The notes under the pieces: generated by a model
Databases searched by the model: none
What the model saw: only the letters and a program-made list of their open reading frames with translations
What the model was told of the DNA's origin: nothing
Position numbers and translations under genes: made by a program
NCBI GenBank assembly: GCA_003447515.1
Contig: DLZA01000214.1
Location: 1-5,788, forward strand
Source of the DNA: Paracoccaceae bacterium
GTDB taxonomy: Bacteria; Pseudomonadota; Alphaproteobacteria; Rhodobacterales; Rhodobacteraceae
DNA: 5,788 bases
Reading direction: 5' to 3'
Part shown: positions 1-4,490 of the stretch, one piece after another
How positions within the stretch are numbered: position 1 is the first letter of the stretch
Layout of the letters: each line of letters starts with the position of its first letter

Positions 1-1
1 G

Positions 2-1594
2 CCAACATCGCGCAGCAGATACCTGTCGCCCAACTCCACATCTAAGTTGGCCGGCGTAAAATTGTTTGATGATGGCCGTGCGTATAGTCACCATGCCAGC
101 GATCCATTTGACAGCGCACACACCTTCGATGCCTTCGAGCTGTATCTCCAATACGAGCATCAGGGCAATGTCAGCAACGCGGTCAGAGAAGCCGCACAAG
201 TTTTAAACGTCACTAATGATCCAGATTATGAATATGACAAAGAGGCTATCGATCACGGCGCAAAAATTGCAGACCAAATTTTATCAAAGCTATCCAAGTC
301 ATCATCCGACAATCCTCTGGATGGCATACCAGAAAATCTTCTAAGTGTGCCGGGCATCCTGCAGGATGTTGTCAATTACTACACGGTCACGGCAATCAAA
401 CCCCAGCCACAGTTCGCCGTTCAGTGCGCCTTGGCTTTCGGATCTGTGGTGATGGGTAGGCGTTGGGTGACAGATCAAAGAAACTTCTCTTCTTTATATT
501 TCCTCAACATTGGCGAGACTGGATCTGGCAAAGAGCATTCCAAGACTGTTCTCGAAGAGCTGCTCGAAGAAGCCGGGCTGGATGAGTTGATCGGACCCGC
601 TGGTTACACGTCAGCCGCTGGGGTCATCTCAACGCTCACCAAAAAACCTACACACGTTTCGGTAGTGGACGAACTTGGACGACAACTGAAGTCAGCCGCT
701 GCCAAGGGAAACCAACACAAGGCAGATGCACTAACATCCATAATGGAGTGCTTTGGAAGACAGGATGGTACGCTCCGACAGCAGGGCTACGCAACCAATA
801 CAATGAAGTCATCAGATGCTGAGAAGCTAGAGAAGGTAGTTAAACGTCCAAGCCTGACCCTAGTCGGCATGTCCACACCGTCAGAGTTCATGCAGGCAAT
901 TGGTGGCGGTGACGTAGCGTCTGGTCTGCTGAACCGATTCGTTATCGTAAAATCAGAGATTGGGGTGCAGCTATCCCAGAAAAAGCGCAGATCAAATATC
1001 TCAGAGCGTCTAGCAACATGGTCAAAGGATCACGCCCACGCGCAGATTGGTGATTTGGATTTAGGCAATGCACACGACATGCCGCCACACCCAATTGAGG
1101 TTCCGTTCACATTTGAGGCTGAGACACTGCTCAGATCGTATGAGGAGCGACTGGTGGATGCTATCAGGCGAGAGACTGGCACTGGCTTAGAGGCGATGTA
1201 CAATCGATCCAGAGAGATCGCCATGCGCCTGTCTTTGATCATATCCAGATCAATGGGCCAAGATGAAATCGGTCCAGACGCAATGCAGTGGTCAATCGAT
1301 TATGTCGATCACTACGCCAAGCAGACCATTGAGATGTTTAGGTCAAACATGGCCGAGGGTCCATTTGATGCAGCGTGTAAAGCCGTCTACGCCAAGATCG
1401 AAAAATCTGGTCTGGGTGGCATTACCGAAAGTCAGATCTCACGCACAGTGTCGGCATTTGCAAATATGGAACCCAGACGGCGCAAGGAAGTTTTCGCGGC
1501 GTTGCAAGAAGATCGCGGCATTGAATACCGCCAGACAAATGAGGGTCAGAGGGGCAAGCCAAGGTTTGCCTATTTCGCCCCACCACAACATTGA
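2..1594 (+). CDS. Phage primase-helicase, DUF3987-like (5' end outside window)
   Basis: This is probably a replicative primase-helicase ATPase of the DUF3987 type, acting at the phage replication fork. The frame is open to the left edge, so the true start and most of any primase domain lie outside. The TTG at 47 is only the first possible start codon inside the window. Counting from that codon, residues 13-50 carry the SHHASDP...FDAFELY...EHQGN pattern that links primase and helicase parts in many phage proteins. A Walker A motif GETGSGKE lies at 156-163 and a Walker B-like VSVVDELG at 204-211. A SGLLNRF segment near 292-298 sits where an arginine-finger region is expected. The C-terminal 80 residues look like a small winged-helix tail. 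The gene ends 9 bases before the next start, so the two are probably co-transcribed. The ATPase assignment is firm; the primase part is inferred from family knowledge. Confidence 0.85.
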   Translation, partial: PTSRSRYLSPNSTSKLAGVKLFDDGRAYSHHASDPFDSAHTFDAFELYLQYEHQGNVSNAVREAAQVLNVTNDPDYEYDKEAIDHGAKIADQILSKLSKSSSDNPLDGIPENLLSVPGILQDVVNYYTVTAIKPQPQFAVQCALAFGSVVMGRRWVTDQRNFSSLYFLNIGETGSGKEHSKTVLEELLEEAGLDELIGPAGYTSAAGVISTLTKKPTHVSVVDELGRQLKSAAAKGNQHKADALTSIMECFGRQDGTLRQQGYATNTMKSSDAEKLEKVVKRPSLTLVGMSTPSEFMQAIGGGDVASGLLNRFVIVKSEIGVQLSQKKRRSNISERLATWSKDHAHAQIGDLDLGNAHDMPPHPIEVPFTFEAETLLRSYEERLVDAIRRETGTGLEAMYNRSREIAMRLSLIISRSMGQDEIGPDAMQWSIDYVDHYAKQTIEMFRSNMAEGPFDAACKAVYAKIEKSGLGGITESQISRTVSAFANMEPRRRKEVFAALQEDRGIEYRQTNEGQRGKPRFAYFAPPQH

Positions 1595-1603
1595 GGATAG
1601 AAA

Positions 1604-1864
1604 ATGGATAGAGCAGAAATTTTAGACACCGCCAAAAAATATGTGACCAAGGATCGCGCAGACCAGCACGGCGATATGGAAAGTAACTTTACAATGATAG
1701 CTGATCTCTGGTCAGTCTATCTGGGTGTGGAGGTCAAGCCACACGATATTGGCGTCTGCATGGCGCTCCTGAAAATCGCCAGAATCAAGTCAACCCCCGA
1801 AAATGCTGATCATTGGCAGGACTCTTGTGGATACATGGCGTGTGGCGGGGAGTTGTCGGGATGA
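1604..1864 (+). CDS. Small phage protein, DUF6378-like
   Basis: This 86-aa protein resembles the DUF6378 family of small phage proteins, whose biochemical role is not known to me. The recognisable pattern is a short N-terminal helix (ILDTAKKYV), then DQHGD at residues 20-24, NF followed by IADLWSVYLG, then MALLKIARI and a terminal DHWQDSCGYMA. These are the positions that recur in the family (QHGD, NF, LW, LLKIAR, W.D..GY). The length is normal for a stand-alone family member. A GAGGAT ribosome binding site lies just upstream of the ATG. The TGA stop shares the ATGA sequence with the methyltransferase start, which indicates translational coupling. Its place between replication and methylation genes suggests a role in DNA or nucleotide metabolism, but that is only inference. 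Confidence 0.75.
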   Translation: MDRAEILDTAKKYVTKDRADQHGDMESNFTMIADLWSVYLGVEVKPHDIGVCMALLKIARIKSTPENADHWQDSCGYMACGGELSG

Positions 1865-2442
1865 AGTCATCAGTTATTATCGGGGGAAAGTCGCCCAAAA
1901 ACAGCCGCAACGCTGCCGACTTCTACGCAACCCCACCTGAATGCACTATCGCACTGATCGATAGATTTGATTGGCTGTTTCGGGGTGGGCGTATTTGGGA
2001 GCCAGCTTGCGGCGATGGGGCAATCTCAAAAGTTCTGGAGGAACGCAACTTCAGAGTGATCTCAACAGATCTGCATGACCGTGGCTATGGCCATAGTAAC
2101 ATGAACTTCCTGACTGCTGATTGTTCCTGCGATGGTATCATCACAAATCCACCATTTAATATGGCCGCTGAGTTCATTGAGAAATGCGCCCAAAAAGAAG
2201 TTCCGTTTGCAATGCTCACCAAGGCCACATTCTGGCACGCTAAGAAGCGGCAGAGACTGTTCTGGCAGACAAAGCCACTGGCTGTGATTGCTCTGACGTG
2301 GCGTCCAGCGATGTCACCAGAGCGTGGTAAGAGCGCCACAATGGATTTCATTTGGACCGTCTGGAGCAAAAAACCGTCACTCAAAACAAATTATATTTTG
2401 GCTAGTAAACCGACTTTACCACCACAATCTGATGTGATTTAA
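1861..2442 (+). CDS. Orphan DNA methyltransferase, N6-adenine type
   Basis: This 193-aa protein is an S-adenosylmethionine-dependent DNA methyltransferase, probably acting on the amino group of adenine. An FYATPPE segment lies at residues 21-27. Motif I (EPACGDGAI, 47-55) binds the cofactor. TDLHDRGYG at 69-77 fits the acidic end of strand 2. The catalytic motif IV is NPPF at 96-99. There is no sizeable target-recognition domain, which is normal for this compact phage family. The ATG at 1861 was chosen over the in-frame ATG at 1813 because it has a GGGGAG ribosome binding site eight bases upstream and makes a 4-base ATGA overlap with the preceding stop. No restriction enzyme gene is adjacent, so it is an orphan enzyme, possibly protecting phage DNA or marking it for regulation. 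N4-cytosine specificity cannot be excluded. Confidence 0.85.
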   Translation: MKSSVIIGGKSPKNSRNAADFYATPPECTIALIDRFDWLFRGGRIWEPACGDGAISKVLEERNFRVISTDLHDRGYGHSNMNFLTADCSCDGIITNPPFNMAAEFIEKCAQKEVPFAMLTKATFWHAKKRQRLFWQTKPLAVIALTWRPAMSPERGKSATMDFIWTVWSKKPSLKTNYILASKPTLPPQSDVI

Positions 2443-2443
2443 G

Positions 2444-2504
2444 ATCGCTGTGGGTGACACCGCTGGGCATTCGTTTTCAAACGCAGCCGTGAAACCCACA
2501 CGAT
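2444..2504. terminator. Long imperfect hairpin between convergent genes
   Basis: Almost the whole 61-base gap between two convergent stop codons folds on itself. ATCG-c-TGTGGGT (2444-2455) pairs with ACCCACA-CGAT (2494-2504) across a single bulged C. CAC-c-GCTG (2458-2465) pairs with CAGC-c-GTG (2484-2491). CGTT (2472-2475) pairs with AACG (2480-2483) around a TTCA loop, leaving a 6-base bulge at 2466-2471. Neither strand shows a clean T tract after the stem. A bidirectional terminator is the most likely role from position, but an RNA stability or Rho-related structure is also possible. Confidence 0.55.
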
Positions 2505-2686
2505 TATTTCATATTATCTAACATTAACTTTATGGCATATGCGGCCACTGGGTTAAGCGGCCTCTCGCCACTCTCCCAGCGGCGTATGGTGCGCCCACCG
2601 TTCTGTCCCATGCCCCACTCGTCAGCTAGAGACTGCTGACTGTATCCAAGCGCACTTCGTGCGTCTTTGAATTGTTCTGATGTCAT
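2504..2686 (-). CDS. Short Xre-family helix-turn-helix regulator
   Basis: This 60-aa protein is a minimal DNA-binding regulator. A helix-turn-helix of the Xre/Cro kind spans roughly residues 16-37 (SQQSLADEWGMG, then RTIRRWESGERP). The RxWExGxRP signature is typical of small phage regulators of this kind. There is no extra dimerisation domain, so it probably binds as a simple dimer. An AAGGAG ribosome binding site lies 7 bases before the ATG. It is the last gene of a leftward operon, after two small unknown genes, and its stop abuts the convergent hairpin. The likely target is the dyad over the promoter of its own operon (3273-3290), which would make it an autorepressor; this is inference. 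It could also repress the rightward promoter, which shares a sequence element with its own. Confidence 0.8.
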   Translation of the reverse strand: MTSEQFKDARSALGYSQQSLADEWGMGQNGGRTIRRWESGERPLNPVAAYAIKLMLDNMK

Positions 2687-2709
2687 GTCGTTCTCCTTGA
2701 AAAAGTGAA

Positions 2710-2723
2710 GGGGCCGAAGCCCC
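2710..2723 (-). terminator. UUCG-tetraloop hairpin after the 74-aa gene
   Basis: Read on the minus strand, GGGGC-TTCG-GCCCC forms a 5-bp stem with the unusually stable cUUCGg loop. It starts five bases after the stop of the 74-aa gene and is followed by TTCACTTTTTC. The T run is offset from the stem, so this may be a weak terminator or attenuator. It could also be a stabilising structure between that gene and the HTH gene. Confidence 0.55.
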
Positions 2724-2728
2724 GATAA

Positions 2729-2953
2729 TTAGAGGTTAGATGTGTTGACAGGCGTGATAACGCCGTGTGCCGTCATCCACACTTTGTGGCCGACAAGTAC
2801 GCGCTCACCATCATTTTGTTGTGTGCTGAAACCCTCGGCTTTCACAGCGGCGATCACGTCATCCATGCCGTCAAAAAATATACCCGCTTGCACTGCGTAA
2901 AATGTTGTGTGGTCTGCTGCTGCGCGGTTGATAAGTGCTGTAAGTTTTGTCAT
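2729..2953 (-). CDS. Hypothetical 74-aa protein, middle gene of the leftward operon
   Basis: I do not recognise this protein. It is soluble-looking, with no signal peptide or membrane segment. The N-terminal half (residues 1-42) is likely helical and alanine-rich, with an IFFDGMDDVIAAV stretch at about 25-37. The C-terminal half (RVLVGHKVWMTAHGVITPV) looks like beta strands. The start is well supported: an AGGAG ribosome binding site lies within CAGGAGATACAAAATG, identical to that of the upstream gene. It sits in a cassette with its own leader hairpin and a UUCG hairpin just after the stop. Despite the shared leader, I see no sequence similarity to the 61-aa neighbour. It lies between that gene and an Xre-like regulator. 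Confidence 0.75.
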   Translation of the reverse strand: MTKLTALINRAAADHTTFYAVQAGIFFDGMDDVIAAVKAEGFSTQQNDGERVLVGHKVWMTAHGVITPVNTSNL

Positions 2954-2987
2954 TTTGTATCTCCTGAAGTAGTGGGCTTCATTGCCC
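2951..2987 (-). repeat. Leader repeat, copy 2 (hairpin plus ribosome binding site)
   Basis: On the minus strand GGGCAATGAAGCCC (2987-2974, a 4-bp stem with a 6-base loop) is followed by 7 bases and then CAGGAGATACAAAATG (2966-2951), which holds the ribosome binding site and start codon of the 74-aa gene. Both elements are identical to those before the 61-aa gene; only the short spacer differs. Confidence 0.8.
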
Positions 2988-2999
2988 GATGGGTGGGTG

Positions 3000-3013
3000 G
3001 GGGCCGAAGCCCC
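3000..3013 (-). terminator. UUCG-tetraloop hairpin after the 61-aa gene
   Basis: This is a second copy of GGGGC-TTCG-GCCCC on the minus strand, 15 bases after the stop of the 61-aa gene. It is followed by CACCCACCC with no T tract, so it is unlikely to be an efficient Rho-independent terminator. It more likely stabilises or partitions the polycistronic message. Confidence 0.5.
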
Positions 3014-3028
3014 TGTAAAGTGTGGCGA

Positions 3029-3214
3029 TTAAACTTTCGCTTCAAGCCATTCGATGCAACGATCCCACTGCTGCCAATTGTCAGTCAAGCTGATGTCGAA
3101 TCCGCCATCTTCAATTACGCTTTCCAGATAAATTACTTTGTCCATTTCAAGAGCGTATTGATCTTTGACCGACTGTGTTGCGAGGGCTTGGATGGCTGCT
3201 TTAGTGATTTTCAT
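3029..3214 (-). CDS. Hypothetical 61-aa acidic protein, first gene of the leftward operon
   Basis: I do not recognise this protein. It is small and acidic (11 Asp/Glu against 6 Lys/Arg) and probably alpha-helical. It has a basic N-terminal helix of about 20 residues and a C-terminal segment (NWQQWDRCIEWLEAKV) that looks like an amphipathic helix with three tryptophans. There is no membrane segment. The start is supported by the CAGGAG site and by a promoter about 45 bases upstream, which makes this the first and probably best expressed gene of the operon. Being a small acidic protein at the head of an operon that ends in an HTH regulator, it is a candidate host-interaction protein such as an anti-CRISPR or anti-host factor. 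No sequence evidence identifies a target. Confidence 0.75.
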   Translation of the reverse strand: MKITKAAIQALATQSVKDQYALEMDKVIYLESVIEDGGFDISLTDNWQQWDRCIEWLEAKV

Positions 3215-3247
3215 TTTGTATCTCCTGATTGGCGGGCTTCATTGCCC
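3212..3247 (-). repeat. Leader repeat, copy 1 (hairpin plus ribosome binding site)
   Basis: On the minus strand GGGCAATGAAGCCC (3247-3234) is followed by 6 bases and CAGGAGATACAAAATG (3227-3212). The hairpin begins only a few bases after the predicted transcription start, so it would form the 5' end of the mRNA. It is the same element as at 2951-2987. Confidence 0.8.
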
Positions 3248-3257
3248 TATACATATA

Positions 3258-3286
3258 TAGATAGGACATCTGGCCCTCATGTTCAA
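3258..3286 (-). promoter_or_regulatory. Promoter of the leftward small-gene operon
   Basis: On the minus strand a -35 box TTGAAC (3286-3281) and a -10 box TATCTA (3263-3258) are separated by exactly 17 bases. This places the transcription start near 3251, just before the leader hairpin of the 61-aa gene. The -10 region and the 9 bases before it (CAGATGTCC) closely match the rightward promoter at 3619-3646. Confidence 0.65.
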
Positions 3287-3290
3287 GGGC
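3273..3290. promoter_or_regulatory. Candidate operator dyad over the leftward -35 box
   Basis: GCCCTTGAACATGAGGGC on the minus strand has perfect 5-bp arms (GCCCT and AGGGC) around an 8-base centre. The -35 hexamer lies inside it, so a bound dimer would block RNA polymerase. The Xre-like protein encoded at the end of the operon is the obvious candidate ligand, by inference. Confidence 0.45.
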
Positions 3291-3329
3291 TATATGCAAA
3301 TTATTTTAAATTATTTTTTTTCGTGCCTT

Positions 3330-3342
3330 TATTTATTGCAGT
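3330..3342 (+). repeat. Iteron-like repeat, copy A
   Basis: TATTTATTGCAGT occurs here and again in inverted orientation at 3571-3583, a perfect 13-base match. Its core ATTTATTGCA also occurs at 3406-3415. Confidence 0.55.
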
Positions 3343-3402
3343 ATTTAGTGCTTTTTTAAATAACGGTGTATTCTCTATTAAAAACAATGGCTTAGTATTA
3401 AT

Positions 3403-3429
3403 TGCATTTATTGCAATAATGCAGTCACC
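3403..3429. repeat. Palindromic site with iteron-like core, copy B
   Basis: TGCA-T-TTATTGCAATAA-TGCA is a near-perfect palindrome with one extra T; its central 12 bases are fully symmetric (3408-3419). It contains ATTTATTGCA and runs into TGCAGTCACC (3420-3429), which recurs inverted at 3567-3576. It is a good candidate for dimeric protein binding. Confidence 0.55.
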
Positions 3430-3501
3430 TGTAGTGCCTAATACCCCCCCCATATGTATCAGAGAGAGGGGTAGGGTAGGTAGTATGTAGTAATGTAATA
3501 A

Positions 3502-3526
3502 ATAGTATATCTATTATATATACTAT
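3502..3526. repeat. AT-only inverted repeat
   Basis: ATAGTATAT (3502-3510) and ATATACTAT (3518-3526) are perfect 9-bp arms around the 7-base spacer CTATTAT. The site would melt or extrude easily. It is not followed by a T tract, and its stem is too AT-rich for a typical terminator. Confidence 0.6.
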
Positions 3527-3557
3527 AAGAATAAGGGGTTTGGGCTGGGTGAATAAG

Positions 3558-3583
3558 TGCAGTCTGGGTGACTGCAATAAATA
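3558..3583. repeat. TGCAGT dyad overlapping inverted iteron copy C
   Basis: TGCAGT (3558-3563) and ACTGCA (3571-3576) are perfect 6-bp arms around CTGGGTG. The right arm is also the start of the inverted 13-base repeat ACTGCAATAAATA (3571-3583). CTGGGTGA is directly repeated at 3545-3552 and 3564-3571, 19 bases apart. Such a cluster just upstream of the rightward promoter suits a regulator-binding site. Confidence 0.5.
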
Positions 3584-3618
3584 GGCATTAAATACATTAA
3601 AAAACTTTCGATGACCCC

Positions 3619-3646
3619 TTGCAATCTATGACAGATGTCTTATTTA
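3619..3646 (+). promoter_or_regulatory. Promoter of the rightward small-gene operon
   Basis: A -35 box TTGCAA (3619-3624) and a -10 box TATTTA (3641-3646) are separated by 16 bases. Transcription would start near 3653, about 20 bases before the ATG at 3674. The spacer carries CAGATGTC, shared with the leftward promoter. It also holds the small dyad GACA-GA-TGTC (3630-3639), placed where a repressor or activator could act on both promoters. Confidence 0.65.
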
Positions 3647-3673
3647 TGTTTTATAGAGAGAGGGAGACAACAC

Positions 3674-3961
3674 ATGTCTATACGCAGAATGGAATACAAA
3701 AAGAATGGCTTCGACATTAGATGCCGCGTTGAGGGATCTGGAGAATACGCAGAGGGTCTTATCCTCTACAAGCGTTACGGTGAGGATCATTACATCTTGA
3801 TCGGCAAAATCTATAAAACCACAACAGCTCCATGTGGCACAACACGCGATACCCAAACTTGGCATCACGTCAGAGGCGAAAGCCCAGTCACCAAAAAGTC
3901 TTGGCATGAAGCGGCCAGAGATCTTTATGCTGCCTTCTCAAAAAAGGAGACAGCGGAATGA
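3674..3961 (+). CDS. Hypothetical 95-aa protein, first gene of the rightward operon
   Basis: I do not recognise this protein. It is basic and soluble-looking, with no membrane segment. The N-terminal two thirds look like beta strands (FDIRCRVEG, GLILYKRYG, HYILIGKIYK). The C-terminal end (SWHEAARDLYAAFSKKE) looks like one amphipathic helix. The ATG at 3674 is chosen over the in-frame ATG at 3635 because an AGGGAG ribosome binding site lies just upstream, and because the earlier codon lies inside the promoter, before the predicted transcription start. The stop shares ATGA with the next gene's start, so the two are translationally coupled. It is the promoter-proximal gene of a six-gene operon and is likely made early. 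Confidence 0.75.
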   Translation: MSIRRMEYKKNGFDIRCRVEGSGEYAEGLILYKRYGEDHYILIGKIYKTTTAPCGTTRDTQTWHHVRGESPVTKKSWHEAARDLYAAFSKKETAE

Positions 3962-4104
3962 AGGTGATCATCAGAAAAACCTATGAGGATGGTGAGGAAG
4001 TTATCGAAACTTTCCCCACTTATGAGTCTGCTCTCGAACGAGCATTGGAATTGAATGAACAGGAAGGCGATGAGTGTGATATCGATGTTGAGGTTACGGT
4101 ATGA
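3958..4104 (+). CDS. Hypothetical 48-aa acidic protein
   Basis: I do not recognise this very small protein. It is strongly acidic, especially in its second half, where Glu and Asp dominate from about residue 35 (LNEQEGDECDIDVEVTV). A likely strand (KVIIRKTY), a helix (SALERALELNEQ) and another strand make a small compact alpha/beta fold plausible. It is supported as a gene by an AGGAG site eight bases before the ATG, an ATGA overlap with the preceding gene and a second ATGA overlap with the following one. A high negative charge in a tiny phage protein may indicate DNA mimicry or a protein-binding role, but nothing in the sequence proves this. Confidence 0.7.
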   Translation: MKVIIRKTYEDGEEVIETFPTYESALERALELNEQEGDECDIDVEVTV

Positions 4105-4490
4105 TCAAGACATCCATTAATGAATTGTTGCGGAGCTATTCGAGGAAGCCAGACACTTTGAAGATCTGGCAGCTTTCTAAAGATGGTTTGTCAGCTAGAG
4201 AAATATCTCAGCAAACAGGTTTCAAATTTAACAAAGTCAATTCAGCACTTCGCCGTGGGCGTGAGGCAAAAATTCTACCGCCCATCGTGAAGTCACAGTT
4301 ATCAAAACAATTTGGTCGGCAGACATATATGCGGTTGGGATCAATCTCATCAATCTGCGCTGCCTTGAGTGAGGATCAGGTAAACTGGCTTGGCAATGAG
4401 GCGAGGCGATTGCAGTGTGAAACCGTGAGTGAATTTATTTTGGAATTGGTGCGTGATGCACACGCAAATGAGGAGTTGAATAATGGATAG
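4101..4490 (+). CDS. Two-domain DNA-binding protein: HTH plus ribbon-helix-helix-like
   Basis: This 129-aa protein is probably a transcriptional regulator. Residues 22-52 form a helix-turn-helix of the type used by sigma-like and recombinase HTH domains (DGLSAREISQQTG followed by KFNKVNSALRRGRE). After a basic linker, residues 80-122 (strand-like SISSICAALSEDQ, helix VNWLGNEARRL, then TVSEFILELVRDA) resemble the strand-helix-helix order of Arc/MetJ proteins. The second assignment is weaker. It begins in an ATGA overlap with the 48-aa gene, and its last 8 bases overlap the next small gene. The repeat cluster upstream of the operon promoter could be its binding region, by inference. A packaging- or replication-linked DNA-binding role is an alternative. 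Confidence 0.7.
   Translation: MIKTSINELLRSYSRKPDTLKIWQLSKDGLSAREISQQTGFKFNKVNSALRRGREAKILPPIVKSQLSKQFGRQTYMRLGSISSICAALSEDQVNWLGNEARRLQCETVSEFILELVRDAHANEELNNG

Larger units (their letters stand above)
3291..3618. other. AT-rich non-coding control region (candidate origin or operator region)
   Basis: No credible gene is present: reading frames here are short or lack a ribosome binding site. The stretch is markedly richer in A and T than its surroundings. It holds three copies of ATTTATTGCA (3331-3340, 3406-3415 and inverted at 3573-3582), the 12-bp palindrome TTATTGCAATAA (3408-3419), a C8 run (3444-3451), an almost C-free segment (3461-3544), a 9-bp-arm AT hairpin (3502-3526) and a TGCAGT/ACTGCA dyad (3558-3576). 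It separates two divergent promoters. A replication origin or a multi-site operator region would both fit; neither is proven. Confidence 0.5.

Noticed and set aside
1030..1242. Minus-strand reading frame opposite the primase-helicase
   Set aside because: It is antisense to a conserved gene, serine-rich and without a ribosome binding site.
1263..1625. Plus-strand reading frame of 120 codons inside the primase-helicase gene
   Set aside because: It overlaps a recognisable conserved protein in another frame, lacks a ribosome binding site and shows no domain.
1813..1860. Upstream in-frame start for the methyltransferase
   Set aside because: The extra 16 residues do not resemble the family N-terminus. 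The ATG at 1861 has a better ribosome binding site and the ATGA junction.
2085..2384. Minus-strand reading frame opposite the methyltransferase
   Set aside because: It is antisense to the region containing the NPPF motif and downstream conserved sequence; no start signal.
3468..3483. Classical three-tetrad G-quadruplex
   Set aside because: GGGGTAGGGTAGGTAG has only two runs of three or more G, so at best a two-tetrad structure could form.
2765..3490. Long plus-strand reading frame of 241 codons
   Set aside because: It lies opposite two well-supported minus-strand genes with ribosome binding sites, runs through non-coding hairpins and low-complexity DNA, and has a Cys- and Phe-rich composition typical of a shadow frame.
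3330..3583. CRISPR-like repeat array
   Set aside because: The repeats are only 10-13 bases, irregularly spaced and in mixed orientation, with no spacers of constant length.
3521..3595. 24-codon minus-strand frame with Cys and His residues (MYLMPIYC...)
   Set aside because: There is no ribosome binding site, it runs through the repeat cluster, and it is too short to support.
3635..3673. Upstream in-frame start for the 95-aa gene
   Set aside because: The codon lies within the promoter, before the predicted transcription start, and has no ribosome binding site.
3644..3907. Minus-strand reading frame opposite the 95-aa gene
   Set aside because: It is a shadow of a gene supported by a promoter, a ribosome binding site and coupling to its neighbour.
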